Source: Cycas panzhihuaensis
Taxonomy: Eukaryota; Cycadophyta
Reading direction: 5' to 3'
NCBI GenBank assembly: GCA_023213395.1
Contig: CM041465.1
Coordinates: 229,035,741-229,099,740, forward strand
DNA: 64,000 bases
How positions within the stretch are numbered: position 1 is the first letter of the stretch; every line of letters starts with the position of its first letter. A program made the position numbers and the translations under genes. Of this stretch, positions 1-14,409 are shown piece by piece. The notes under the pieces are model-generated. The model saw nothing but the letters and a program-made list of their open reading frames with translations, was not told the origin of the DNA and did not search any database.

Positions 1-525
1 TCAAAAACCAAAGAAGGTGATATAGAAAAAATAACTACGCATATTAAAGATGATGACACGCTCGTACGTCTTGCAGTTAAAAAATTACCAAAACACTTTA
101 ATCTTTACCAAACTACCAGACAACAAGCTAGTAATCCACCTATCACATTCAATCAGTTGACAAACCAGATGATTGAACATCAGACAATGTTAATTAGAAT
201 AGGTATAATAAAAGATCATTCACAGGCTTTGTTTTCTAAAACTAAGCCACGATTTAAAAATAAACAACAGAATAACACTTTTCATAATAATCAAAAATTC
301 CAGAAACCTCATTGAGGTTTACTGTCTAATTCTCAAAATAATGTTAAATATTCTGGTCCAACTAAAAAACCAGAATACTTCCAATCAATTCGTTTCTAAT
401 AGAAACAATGCATCTTCTTCTCAAAACACTAGTTGTGCCTACTTTCATAAAAGAGGCCATACTATTGATGTCTGTAGAATTAGAATAGCTTCGGAAGCAT
501 GTAAAACTTCTAAGGGATTGTAAAA
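1..525 (+). pseudogene. gag: Copia-A gag, C-terminal part with degenerate zinc knuckle
   Basis: This would be the nucleocapsid part of Gag, which packages element RNA. The first frame gives a Lys/Gln/Asn-rich tail typical of copia Gag, ending at a stop near 315. A second frame continues to a CCHC-like knuckle at 434-475 (SCAYFHKRGHTIDVC), where the second Cys is replaced by Phe. The change of frame implies an indel. Gag before base 1 is not visible. Confidence 0.7.
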
Positions 526-607
526 TAAACTGCAATCCCATTCTTAATTCCATTTTCAATCACATTCACAATCACGACTGTAAAACCGTCAATTTCATAA
601 TCGTTCT

Positions 608-1200
608 TTGGTAGCAACAACTTCTGCGTTTGTTGCTCCTTCAAACCAACTACCACAATGGATCCTTGACTCTGGTGCATCCCATCATATGACTAGACAC
701 CAGAAAAACTTAACCACTTATCAATCTGAAACGAACTCTGAAGAAGAGATTTCTTTCAGTAGTGGTAATCAACTCAAAGTTAAAGGATCTGGTGATGTTA
801 CCCTAAAGGATGGTTCAATAAAGGACATTTTTTATATACTTGGTTTGTTACTAAACCTCCTCTCAATTTATCAAATTTACCAAAAAGACCTTGTTGTCAA
901 ATTCTGGAAAAATAAATTTGTCATTAAAGATTCATTACACAAATTTAAAAGCATTGCTTTAGGACCTGTTGATCATAACACAAGTCTCTATAGTCTAACC
1001 AATTTTTAAAATAATAAACCAAAATCTTTTAATGCCTTCATTGCCAAATCTGACTCAGTCAACAAACTTTGGCATGCAAGATTTGGCCATACTAGTTATG
1101 GCAAACTACAATATTTAATTAAGCATGAAATGGTCCATGGTTTACCACCCTTAAACATTGTTTATGGTGTTTGTGAAGCCTGTGTGACAGGTAAATAACA
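608..1200 (+). pseudogene. pol: Copia-A protease and GAG-pre-integrase domain
   Basis: The aspartic protease motif LDSGASHHMT (about 667-696) holds the catalytic Asp-Ser-Gly. About 135 codons stay open to 1009. After that stop the same polyprotein resumes with the GAG-pre-integrase signature LWHARFGHTSYGKL (about 1069-1110) and ends in CEACVTGK just before 1200. In an intact element this region would mature Gag-Pol and start the integrase zinc-binding domain. Confidence 0.8.
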
Positions 1201-1905
1201 CATGGATCTATTTCCACACAAAACTCAATACCGAGCAACTGCTCCACTCGAACTTGTCCACTCTGATATATGTGGACATTTTTATATGCCATCATACTCA
1301 GGATCTCATTATTTCATTACATTCATAGATGATTATTCAAGAAAATATTAGGTTTATATACTCAAAACATGTAGTTAAGTATTTGACATTTTCGTTGAAT
1401 ATAAAACGTTAGCAGAAAATCAATCTAATTCAAGAATTAAAATATTCTGATCTAATAATGCTAAGGAATATTTAAGTAGAAAATTTACCTCTTTCTGTAA
1501 ATCACATGGAATTAAATTCTAATATTTAGTTGCATATATATCTCAATAAAACGGTATTGCTGAACGCAAAAACCATACTCTTGTTGAAATGACTCGTTAT
1601 ATATTACATGCAAAGAATGTCGATTTAAAACTATGGGCATAAGTAATTAACTACTCTAATTATTTATTAAATCGTTTACTTAGTAAATGTCTACAAAACG
1701 TCACTCTAGAACAAAAATGGTCTGGAAGAAAGCCATCTGTCCAACATTTACGAATCTTTGGCAGTATCATATGGGGACATATCCCTCACGAAAAACGTAA
1801 AAAGTTAGATTAAAAAAGTAAAAAAATGCATCTTCATTGGCTATAGTGAAGAGAGCAAAGCTTATAGACTTTTAGATCCAGTCACGCATAATATTTCTAT
1901 TTTGT
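1201..1905 (+). pseudogene. pol: Copia-A integrase core
   Basis: The retroviral integrase core is recognisable from LVHSDICGHF (first catalytic Asp) through FITFIDDYSRKY to the NGIAERKNH motif with the catalytic Glu. The second catalytic Asp is Asn in SNNAKEYLS near 1455, a G-to-A type change. At least six in-frame stops interrupt it, several replacing Gln or Trp. It could not insert cDNA. Confidence 0.8.
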
Positions 1906-2319
1906 ATGATGTAATATTTGATGAAGAGGGATCTAATTCAACATTTACTTATGTTGAACTTCTTGTTGAAGATTTGTTAACCAACACTCGTTTAGTTGAT
2001 AATTCTGATAAACAAGTTGATTAAGAAATTATAGATTCTTTATCAACTCAAGTCTAAAATTAGACTCTATCAGAACCCACTGAAACTGATCCTTCTCTTC
2101 AATCTAGTACATTAAATCAACCTACAACCTCAGATATAATTACTCACAAGTAACCTATTTGGGCAACCAAAATGCTTACTGATGCTGGATCTAATGTAGA
2201 TAATCCTACTGATATTAGGCACATACGTGCACAAAAACTTCATGCAAATTTTGCCTTAATGGCAAAAATAATGGAAAATAATGATTCCAAAATTTTTAAA
2301 TAAGCTAGCAATAATCCTG

Positions 2320-3200
2320 TATGGTAAGATGCTATGCAGACTGAATTTGTTACCTTAATTAAAAATTCAACCTGGGATCTTGTTCCTCTCCCACCTGGGA
2401 AAAATGTAGTCAACTATAAATAGGTTTATAAGACTAAATATAATTCAACAGGCACAATGGAAAAATATATAACTCACCTTGTTGCCAAAAGATTTTCTTA
2501 AATAGATGGCATTGACTATAATGAAACCTTTACTCATGTTGCAAAGATGAATATAATCAAGATAATTATTACTCTTGCAGCCAAGTTTAGTTGGGAAATC
2601 TACCAAATGGATGTTAAGAGTGCTTTCTTGAATGGTGATCTCAAAGAAGAGATCTACATGTCACAGCCACTTGGTTTCATTGAAAATCCTAATTTAGTCT
2701 GTAAACTTAAAAAATATATTTACGGTTTAAAATAAGCTCCTCGAGCTTGGTATACCAAAGTCAATGATTACTTAATCCACATTGGATACACTAGATGTAT
2801 TAGTGATCAAAATCTTTATTTTAAATGTGAAAATGAAAATCTTACAATTCTAATTCTCTATGTTGATAACATTATTATCACTAGATCATCAACCCATAAT
2901 ATTCATCATCTCAAATTAACTTTAATGAACAAGTTTGAAATGACTGATTTAGGTCTATTACATTACTTTATAGGTTTACAAGTTTATCAAAATCAATTAA
3001 ATATAACACTATCTCAACCTAAGTATATTCTCTATTTAATTCAGCGGTTTAACATAGAAAATGCTAAAACTATATCAAATCCTTTATAATCAGGAGTTAA
3101 ACTATCTACTGATTATCCAACTCTGTTATGTGATCCAACTCTATATAGATAACTCATTAGTAGTCTAATCTATCTTATACACACCCACCCTGGAAAGCTA
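2320..3200 (+). pseudogene. pol: Copia-A reverse transcriptase
   Basis: Copia RT motifs appear in order: WDLVPLPPGKNVV, then YQMDVKSAFLNGDLKEEIYM (about 2601-2660), then APRAWY, then the catalytic box written YVDN instead of YVDD (about 2860-2871), then FEMTDLGLLHYFIGLQV. The last catalytic Asp is lost by a G-to-A change. A Gln codon before APRAWY is TAA. Confidence 0.88.
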
Positions 3201-3299
3201 ATCTAAAGCTTTCTAGTCTAATCTCACTGGAAAGCTACTAAACAAATCTTACACTATCTAAAGAATACTATGTTTTATGGTTTAACTTATAATTTTTAT

Positions 3300-3775
3300 A
3301 ATAAACCACTAACATTAACTGGATATACTGATTCTAATTGGGCAAGTGATTCCAATGATCATAAATCTACTTTAGGTTATGTATTTTTTATTGATTCCTC
3401 ACGTATTACTTGGTTTAGCAAGAAAATATAGGTACTAGCATTATCAACAACTGAAGCTGAATATCGAGCATTAGTCGAAGCTGGTAAAGAAACACTTTGG
3501 CTAAAATCACTACTAAATGAAATTGGTCTGACTCTAAACTCTTCAATTGAAATTAAAGTTGATAATCAAGGTGTAATTGATATTGCTACTAATCTCTTTT
3601 CTCATTCTAGAACTAAACATATTGAATTATATCAACATTTTATTCGTAATTTAGTTACTGATAATCTTGTTTGTTTATCTTATTATCCAACAGATTTACA
3701 GATTGCTGACATTCTTTCATTAACTGAACTAAAGTTTTTACATCTCAGAGATTTATTGTAGATAAAAGAAGTCTC
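3300..3775 (+). pseudogene. pol: Copia-A RNase H
   Basis: The RNase H domain would degrade the RNA of RNA-DNA hybrids during reverse transcription. GYTDSNWASD, STTEAEYRALVEA and IKVDNQGVIDIA hold the Asp-Glu-Asp catalytic residues intact, and TKHIELYQHFIR follows as expected. One in-frame TAG precedes VLALSTTEAEY. The reading ends near 3762, about 70 bp before the polypurine tract. Confidence 0.85.
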
Positions 3776-3833
3776 CATCAAAGAGGGATCACCGTGATGA
3801 AGCTCTTCTTTTCTCTCTAGTATAAAAGTTTAC

Positions 3834-3845
3834 ATTAAAGGGAGA
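3834..3845 (+). other. Copia-A polypurine tract
   Basis: ATTAAAGGGAGA sits directly before TGTTAGATT, where the 3' LTR begins. It would prime plus-strand DNA synthesis. Position after RNase H and purine content support the call. Confidence 0.7.
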
Positions 3846-4688
3846 TGTTAGATTATATAATATAAACTTATGTTTCTTAATGTTATTATTTAAGTCACAT
3901 ATTTCAAAATTAATTTAAGTGATTGTAAAGTTGTAAACTTATGTTAAATATTAATTGATTTGTGGATGGTCATTGAAATGTGGAACCGCATTCCAACGAA
4001 CCTCCGTCCTATCTATTAACTCCTAGATTAATGGAATTAGTTCCAAGAATTTAGGAGGTCTGTCCATATGCCTAAAAGAAGGTTGTTTTAGGGGGTTGGT
4101 TTTTGTATATTATTTTTCATTTATTTATTAATATAAACTAGATTAGGAGGTGGTTTTTCTTCCCTAGAAGGGGTTTTCCACCTGTCAACCCTATGTACAT
4201 GTGCATTGTCATTTTCTGTATTTTCTCTTTTATTCCTGTGATATTTTGACTGTGTACATGTGCCTATTCTATCAAGTTGCAACATCACCCTTATCCTTAA
4301 TCATCCCCTTACCTATCTATATTATCTTACTATGTAATTCCATTTCTTATTTGCTCTCTTACTCCTTATTGCTTTCTAAACCTCTTATACTCTTTAACCC
4401 TAATCCCAATAATAAGCTTCTTCTTTCCTTCCCACTCCATTACCTCACTACAAATATTTACACTTAATCTCCACCCTTAGCATATCCTTCTTTTGTATCC
4501 CCCTCTAAATCTCTTATATATATAAAATTTATACTATACCAACTAATCCAAAACTCATCATCTAATCACTTATCCCATGTCTTTGCATCTAAATCACTCA
4601 CATTTACGAGATTCTAATCATATTTTCTATTCTTTCTTCTATCTTCACATCAACCTCATCTCCTCATCCTCAAAATTTTTCTCTTCTT
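3846..4688 (+). repeat. Copia-A 3' LTR (right end uncertain)
   Basis: The LTR starts TGTTAGATTATATAATA right after the polypurine tract. A TATA-rich stretch lies at about 4512-4530. No matching inverted end was found and the 5' LTR is outside the window, so the end is only bounded by the next repeat at 4689. Confidence 0.4.
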
Positions 4689-4815
4689 TACTCCCCATGG
4701 ATGTTATATAATAGTAGGATATAAAACCTAAGCAAATTGAGTTCACAATACATAGGTCCCAAGAGAGTTCATATGTGGAATCTTAAATAAGAATTACACA
4801 AGAAATTAAATCATC

Positions 4816-5007
<192 letters not shown>

Positions 5008-5552
5008 ATATATATTCAAGAAGATGACATAATGGTGGAACAAGTTATAGGTGGTGGATTAAATACATGCATTCTCTCTAATGATTTCTAAATAAGGCAG
5101 TCTAAATAGAGAAATATTATCATGGATCCAAATGAAAAATATGAATATCAAGAATATAAGGATTTTAGCACTAATGTGATAAAATAAAAGACTTCAAGGG
5201 TGAAGCATTTTAAGGAGAGAGGAATTGTGATAAGCCAATTTATGAAAATCATATATGATGTTGACTCATATAAGTCCCAAGACATCATGCCTATAAATAT
5301 AAAGAGGCCATTAGACAAACACATAGTTATTTTACTTATAATTAGAAATGGATTAATTCATTTTCTACTAACACTTCTATGACATTTAATCTACTTTTAA
5401 TTTTATTATTATTACTAATATTGACAACTATTTTTAAAATTATATTTGATATTATTAGCTAAGCATTTATTTACTTTATATTTTCTTATTATTTGTTGGA
5501 CTTACTCCCCATGGATACTATATGATAATATGATATAATGCCCTAAGTAAGG

Positions 5553-5721
5553 TTTTTTTTTTTTTTAAGGTGTTGAGCCTTGAGGAGGGAATCAATTTCT
5601 GATTTGTTGGGATTTATTACCCTTTCATTCTGTTCACCCCTATACTCCCCTTAAGGGTTGAACTTGGAACATTCTTTACGTTAGAAGGTAGTACTTACCA
5701 ACATTCCGCAATGTCCTAACC
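5553..5721 (-). mobile_element. SINE-like insertion with A tail, minus strand
   Basis: The block is absent at the equivalent place in the upstream duplicate. Read on the minus strand it begins GGTTAGGACATTG, contains GTTCAACCC (5655-5663), which fits the tRNA-type RNA polymerase III B box, and ends in 14 A residues (T run 5553-5566). Length (~170 bp), B box and tail are typical of tRNA-derived SINEs. The A box is weak and no clear target duplication was found. Confidence 0.5.
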
Positions 5722-6360
5722 AAGTTTATTTAATAACATATAGGCCCCAATATTATCCACATGTAGAATCCTATATTACCCAAAAAATGGCATCATCACA
5801 AATAAGACAAAAGTGCATATGTATTTCTCTTAAAAGATGCCATAAAGATGGATCAAGCTCTAGGTGGTGGATTAAGGATGTATATCTTCTCTTCCATGAT
5901 TTATGAATAAAGCATTCTAAAGAGAAGAAGAATGTCATGGATCTAAGTGAAAAATATAAAGATCAATGATATAAGAATTTCATCACTAGTGTGCAAAAGG
6001 AAATACTTAGAGGGAAAAATATTTTAAGGAGGAATGGACTATAAAAAGTCATTTTATAAAAATCATATTTGAAATCACCTTTAATAAGGCCCATGAAATC
6101 ATACCTATAAAGACAAGGGGGACATTAAACAAATACATGGTTATGTTACTTATAATTAGAAATGGATTAATTAATTTCCTACAAAAGATTTTGTGCCATA
6201 CTATCTACTCTTTGTTATGTTATCATAACTAATATTTATTATTATTTATGAGATTATATTTGTTGTGTTATACTAACATCTAATATTATTAGTTAAATGT
6301 TTATTTACTATGTGCTTTTTATTTATTTGCTAGATTTATCTATTAAAAGTATCATAAATT

Positions 6361-6499
6361 ATTCTTTAATTTATTTCATTAGTCACTTATTACTATTTTT
6401 ATTAAATTTTATATTAGACCATTCTATAAGAAAGCCTAGCCTTGTTAAAGTTTAAGATAGGATTCATTAGATTGAGGAAGGTTACAAGTGCTCATTTTT
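6361..6499. other. Unassigned AT-rich spacer
   Basis: No open frame or repeat is recognised between the tandem duplicate and the LINE homology. It includes a T run at about 6495-6508 and may be a LINE part too decayed to read. Confidence 0.4.
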
Positions 6500-8941
6500 T
6501 TTTTTTCAATCCTTAAATAAGAAGTAACATAATGAGAAGATTAAGAACTTAATCACTCATAAAGGCAGGTCTATATTTCTTGAAGGAAATTTTAGGGAAT
6601 TTGTTGAGTATTTTACCCAAGTATTGAAATCCTAACTGCACTCTAAGGAGGTTGAGGAAGCCCTAGGTAAATGTATTAGATTAATCCCTTGATAATGTTT
6701 CGAGACTTGGAGGTATAGTTGTAGTGTTGTAATTAGAATAATGAAGGTTTATGAAGCTCTCTAGGAAATGGATAATAAGAAAGCCCTAGGCCTTGATGGA
6801 TTTTTATATGAATTATATAAGACTACTTGGGAATTTCTTGGTCTTATTTTATTAAAATTTTATTACAAAATTCTTATACGTGACACACTTAGTACTAATA
6901 TTAACTAGTGCTTTGTCAAGTATATCCTTAAGGGAGGTGACCTAGAATTTATTTCAAGTTGGATATTAATCATAGCCTTTAATATATCTTATAAAATCCT
7001 TAATAAGATGCTAGTAAAGAAGCTCAAAACTTTCCTACCTAAAATTATCCAACAAAACAAATAAGGTTTCTTAGAGGATAATTTATTCTTAACAACATAA
7101 TTAGCATATGCGAAGGAATGGAATAAGATAGATCATTATGTTAGGATACTCTTTTTGTAAAATTGGGCTTTAAGAAAGAATGTGATAGAGTTAAGTAGGG
7201 ATTCATCATACATATACTTTTATCCCTAGGATTTGAAGATAAATTCCTTAGAATGGTTTAACATTAATAGTGTTTTAACAAGGCTAGTGTAATTAAAAAG
7301 AGGTCTATCAAGAAAGGCTACCACCTAAGCCCATCTATTTTTATTTTAGTAGTAGACTCTTTTGGTTTTTTATTGTAAGACAAAAATGATAGAGGCTTAC
7401 TTCAAGGTATTTATTTGCTTAAAGCTTAAGATAAGCAGATGAACAGTAGGCATTCTATTGATGACTCATTTCTCATAATCAAGGTTGAGATTAAGAATGT
7501 TACTCAAGCATTAGATGTTGTAAATGCTTTCTATGAGGTGACCAGCTCCAAAATCTAGTGAGAGAAAATAACTCACTATTTTTAATCCCTAGGGGATAGC
7601 TTAGAATGGTTAAACAAATACAAATGGGGTTGGATTAAGCTAAGCGATATTTTTAAATTCTTGGGAATCCCCTTCAACTTGAGTGTCTCACTCACTAAAA
7701 TGTAAGAAAATATAGTTAATAGAGTGGAGAAAAATCCTATAATATGGCTCTCTAATTTTCTATCCTTATTGATAAAATTTAAAATTATTCCAAAATGCTA
7801 ACAACATTCTATATTTGTTATTTTTTATGATGGGTGCCATCAAATATGGCATGTGATAAGCTAATGAAGCTTCTCAAAAGATTCTTTTAGCTAAACTAGA
7901 AAGGGAGGAAATGATTTAGCGATGCTAATTAGAACACCTATTATAAATCCCAGGAAAATAACAAACTATGCCTTATTAATATTAAACTTTAAGGAATAGC
8001 CCTTTATGCCAAGTGACTCTTAAGAGTAATGGAAAGAGATTAGGTTTGGAAAGTTTTAGTTAGACATAACATTACTCAAGCAAGATCATGTATCATTAAT
8101 GGCTTTAAGTTAAGCATTCATGAAGAACTAATTGTGTCAATCCTAGTAAATGTTATAGGATCATCGACCTTCAAGGCAATGTAGGGAGTATGGAAAGAAT
8201 GTAAGAAATTATTAAGCTAGTAAGGAGATGAACCATGCAAAGGTATTTTATTTTGAAATCATTCATTTGGTGGTTATCCATATTATAACAAGATAATTAA
8301 TGACTAAATCAGATCTTATGGATTAAGGTTGACCAAATTAATAAAAATTCCATGGTCATTATCATCATAGTTATTTGAAACAACCAAGGCATCATAGAAA
8401 CTATGAAATATTGTCAAGTATAAATTCAACCTTGAAGCTAATGACAAGTTCATAATTAGGGAGATACAAAATTATCATTTAATAAGATAAATCCCCAACT
8501 TAGCTAAAAAAGGATATATTAAATAGTAGTGATTGGGCCTAGAACCACTTAAAACTTTCAATAAATTCTATGCCTTATGTGTTTATAAGGACCTCATTAA
8601 TAATAACAATATCTCTAATATACCTAACCATATTTAGAATATTAAATATGGCAAAGTGATAATGAGGTAAAGATTTGATAGGCTATGGCATGCATCAATA
8701 GAATCAAAAGAGGTAGGCATTATTTGCATGGTCAGTATTACAAAATGGGTTTGTGATTAAACCCAAAATGGCCAAGATTAGATATGATGATGTGTCATGT
8801 ACCTTTTATAGATATGATGAGTTACTTGTGCACCTATTTTGATGGTACCCTTTTATCAAATTAGCATGGAAATTCATTAGTAATTTTATCAAGCTTATCA
8901 TTAATGAGGACTTTGGTTAGAACATAGCATCACTTGGAGGT
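6500..8941 (+). pseudogene. L1-type LINE ORF2 remnant (reverse transcriptase, C-terminal zinc region)
   Basis: Plant L1-type RT landmarks appear in order across shifting frames. KKALGLDGFLYELYK lies near 6780, replacing the usual KAPGPDGF. FISSWILIIAFNISYKILNK and FLPKIIQQNK follow at about 6950-7060. A degenerate catalytic box SIDDSFLI lies near 7452. A later LYAKWLLRV stretch lies near 8005, and a terminal CTFYRYDELLVHLF region near 8800-8840 recalls the zf-RVT domain. The N-terminal endonuclease and the 3' tail are missing. Homology stops where an LTR begins at 8942. Confidence 0.75.
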
Positions 8942-11460
8942 TGTTTCCTAGCTACTGGGAATGGATACGGACAAGTCGACTCAGGTAAGCATAGGTATGC
9001 TTCTTCCTTTTCACTTTTACTATTTCTTTGCAAAGGTTAACATAAGTATTACCTCATTGTATGACTGACTACTTCATTTGTATGATCACCTTGCATCTAT
9101 TTGGCTTGATCATGCTGCTTGTCATATTATGAGCCTATGACGACCCAGTGGGACCTACCTTTCTGCAAGGTAGGCATCCCCATGGCACTTTACGACCCTC
9201 CACGCTAACTCCACACTGCCTCAAACCTCATTTGATTTGTATGAGCCATTCATGCCTTGATTTTGAGCTCCTATCATGATGTTTCCGAGACCTTTAGCCT
9301 TTGATACTACCTTTTGGCCTTATTCACATACCTTCTGGACTGTCCTAGCCACCTGGAAAAGGGGGCCAGCCCCTCCTAGGCCTGCCACATCAACTCTTTA
9401 GGCTCCCAGAACCCAGATTATCGCCATTCTAGATTTCTGGTCCTCCACTACTGTAAACTTAGTGGTACTGCAAAGTTTACTGCGGTGCGACTATTGCAAG
9501 TTATTTTTTTAAAACTACCAATGCATCTGTAAACCTATGTTTCTTGCAGCTCCAGTCTAAGATCTACCTGTAATGACCCTTCTCCATGGTGGGAAGCTCC
9601 TCTCCAAGCATTCTTAAGTGAGTTTGGAGTGGTACTCTTCCTCATTGGCCCCAACAAGTGTCTCTTACGGCCTCCTTTAGAGATTCCTCTTGCAAAACCC
9701 TACAGGAACCCTTCTTCTTCACTGGTTGTAGGGGCAGACCTACCATAGACTCAGCCCATCAGGTATTTATTCCATTTTTTTAGAGTTTATTATATGTCAT
9801 CTTCAAGTTAGACTCATTTTCTAGTGTGCTTGCTCTCTTTCTCCCTGTTTGGCTATAGTACTCATTGTTTCCCATTAAGTTTAGCCTTATATCCCTAGGT
9901 TTCCATTGTTTCTCTACTAGTTTTCCTTAAGGAAGTAGTGGGTGAAGATCCATAAAGGTTGGGTGAAGGGAGTAAGGCGGGGGCAACCCTACTTAGGCCT
10001 ACTCCCTAAGGGCAACCCCCTTCCCACCTTTCTTCTCCTGCTCCCATGCTTCTCTTGGGTTAATTAGGAGGAGGTGGACCTTAGGCCTGCGTTGGATTAT
10101 TAGCTTGTGCAGCCCTTATTGTGCTGATTCTAGGCTTGCACACCTCTCATTCAGACCCCCGTAGTATCCCCAACATTGCTTGGTGTCCCTTGAAGACCTT
10201 GGGAAAGGTTTGTGTAATGGATCGTTGCCCGTAGCGACTCCGTTACCTTGATACCTCCTCAACACTTTGCTACACTTATCCTCATGCTTCTTAGCTGTTA
10301 TAAGTTACAATTTGTCCTTACCTTACGTGCTAAAAGGCTGTGTGGAGAACCTAGAGGAGGTTTTGGCCATCCTGAGGCTTCCCTTCATTTCCTCTTGCTT
10401 GATATACGAGTTTACTTGAGGAGAGGGTTGGAGTTATTTGCACTAGTTATTTTTCCTAACTTAATATAACATTTTGACATATACTTCACATATACTTATA
10501 TATATATATAACTTTTCTCGTAGCCCCCTCTTAGAAGGGATAAGCTCTTGTATGTGTAGGTTGACGTGGCATTTTCGCGAAGGGAAAAGGCGTCCAGATC
10601 TAGGTAAGCTTTACCCTCTTTTTTCTTTTGTTTATTTTTGCTTCCTTTTGTTTCGCTTTCTTTTCACAAGGGGAAGGTAAGGAAGCCCTTATCCTTTGCA
10701 TCGATCTTTATCACACATTCATCAACTAGCGAGAGGGCATGTATTGTGTGTGGGTGAGGTCTCCTGTCAACTGCTATACCTCCTGGGTATGCACATCTAT
10801 TTCTTTATCCCCCAATTTCCCCTTTTTGATTTTATTTAAATCTATACTCTAGCTAAATAGATCACATGAAAGTGAAAGAATAAATGGTATAGATTGTTTG
10901 CACTTGTATACCATGTGCTCGTCTCATATAGGAAAAGGACATAATAGGAACCCCCCATTCCTCTTCCTCTTCCTACTAATCCAAATATACCCTTAGGTGT
11001 ATTCTGTTTGGTATTGTTTGCTTGTACACATAGTACTTATGCTTATTTTTCCTTTCGCCCCTTCAGTTGTTAAAGGAAGACTTGGCTTAGGCACCTTCCT
11101 CTCTCTCTTGGTTCTATTTGCCTAGATCAAATAACCAAGAGAGACCCACTTACATCGTAGGCCTTCGCCTACCTCACTCACTTCCATTTCCCTGCATCAT
11201 AGGAAAAGCCCTTGAGGATTCCTCTTCTTCCCTTTTGGCCATCCGAGGGTGGGAGGACCTTCCTCTCGAGACCATCCAGGCTACCCCCTGTATACACTCT
11301 CTCTTTCGGATTAATGGCTACTTTAAGGTAGTTGGGTGCCATTCACAAGTCCCGAACTCGCACTTTGATGCACAGGGTGCCCTGCATGGTGCTCTCTTTG
11401 CTTATAGGATCTTGCCCACACCTTCATCATCATTATTATTTACTATCATTCCTATTGAGC
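8942..11460 (+). repeat. Tat-2-family LTR (truncated third copy)
   Basis: It starts TGTTTCCTAGCTACTGGGAA, matching the Tat-2 LTR starts at 45956 and 60647. Landmarks shared along its length include GGTAAGCA with CTTC at the left end, the AGCCACCTGGA and CAGCCCCTCCTAGGCCT stretch near 9350-9390, the GGTACT/CAAAGTTTA motif near 9463, and a Cys/Pro-rich tail near 11120-11440. At ~2.5 kb it is shorter than the 3.0-kb Tat-2 LTRs. A primer-site-like sequence follows, so it looks like the 5' LTR of an otherwise deleted element rather than a solo LTR. Confidence 0.75.
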
Positions 11461-11461
11461 T

Positions 11462-11478
11462 TAGCGACTATCCCGTAG
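11462..11478 (+). other. Degenerate primer binding site after the 8942 LTR
   Basis: TAGCGACTATCCCGTAG lines up with TGGCGACCATACTAGGG of Tat-2 and TGGTAACTATACTGGGG of Tat-1. The shared skeleton is TGGCGACTATACTGGGG. The priming tRNA was not identified. Confidence 0.4.
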
Positions 11479-11925
11479 ATGCGCATCCAGAGGCAACAAG
11501 GCCTTTTGTAGAATATTTCACCTAGATTAAGAGATTTTAATAATAGAATATTTATGTTACATTTGTAGGTTTAGAAATGTTATATCTTTTAAACATAAAT
11601 CTCCTTAGAATAGGTTCTCTAATTAAATGATTTTTATGGTTCTTAATGAATATGCCTTAAAGATAAATGTATAAGCTATAGAGGTCTAGGTGGAACTCAC
11701 TCAATTCCTTGAACTCATTATTAGGCATGTACTTGTGCACCATATATAAGGTCACACTAGAGGAAAGGTGTCACAAGTAGAAATTTCATTCTTAACTTAA
11801 CCTTAAGGAGTTTAATTATAGGAATTCAAATGCACATTATGAAAAGTTATGCATAAGAGATAGCCATAAAGAATGGTTCTTAAGAGGTGGCTTCTTATTA
11901 GAGAATTGAATTGTAAGTTTTTCAA
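11479..11925. other. Unassigned flank left of Tat-1
   Basis: No coding signal or repeat partner was recognised. Its right edge, AGAAG, is the Tat-1 target duplication, so before that insertion it continued directly into 45204 onward. Confidence 0.5.
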
Positions 11926-11930
11926 AGAAG
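11926..11930 (+). other. Tat-1 target site duplication, left copy
   Basis: AGAAG lies directly before the 5' LTR and is repeated exactly at 45199-45203, immediately after the 3' LTR. Five base pairs is the usual Ty3/gypsy duplication size. Confidence 0.85.
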
Positions 11931-14349
<2,419 letters not shown>

Positions 14350-14355
14350 TCTTTT

Positions 14356-14372
14356 TGGTAACTATACTGGGG
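14356..14372 (+). other. Tat-1 primer binding site
   Basis: TGGTAACTATACTGGGG lies six bases after the LTR end and resembles the site after the Tat-2 LTR. It would pair with a tRNA 3' end to start reverse transcription. The tRNA was not assigned. Confidence 0.6.
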
Positions 14373-14409
14373 ATAACCATTTGTCTTCTGGTTTAAAGTG
14401 ATGGAAACT

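Larger units (their letters stand above)
1..4688 (+). mobile_element. Copia-A: Ty1/copia retrotransposon, 5' end outside window
   Basis: Remnants follow copia order on the plus strand: gag, protease, integrase, reverse transcriptase, RNase H, polypurine tract, 3' LTR. Integrase before reverse transcriptase is diagnostic of Ty1/copia. The 5' LTR and start of gag lie before base 1. The coding path changes frame at least once (near 330-340) and has many in-frame stops, mostly where Gln or Trp codons are expected, so the copy is dead. The left part and 3' LTR start are well supported; the right end (~4688) is a guess, placed where the next repeat begins. Confidence 0.85.

Noticed and set aside
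8942-11460. Simple solo LTR
   Set aside because: A primer-site-like sequence follows and no target duplication was found, so a truncated element is the better reading.
11118-11525. 135-codon plus-strand frame as a host gene
   Set aside because: It coincides with the conserved 3' part of the Tat-2-family LTR and matches LTR sequence at 48603-48944.
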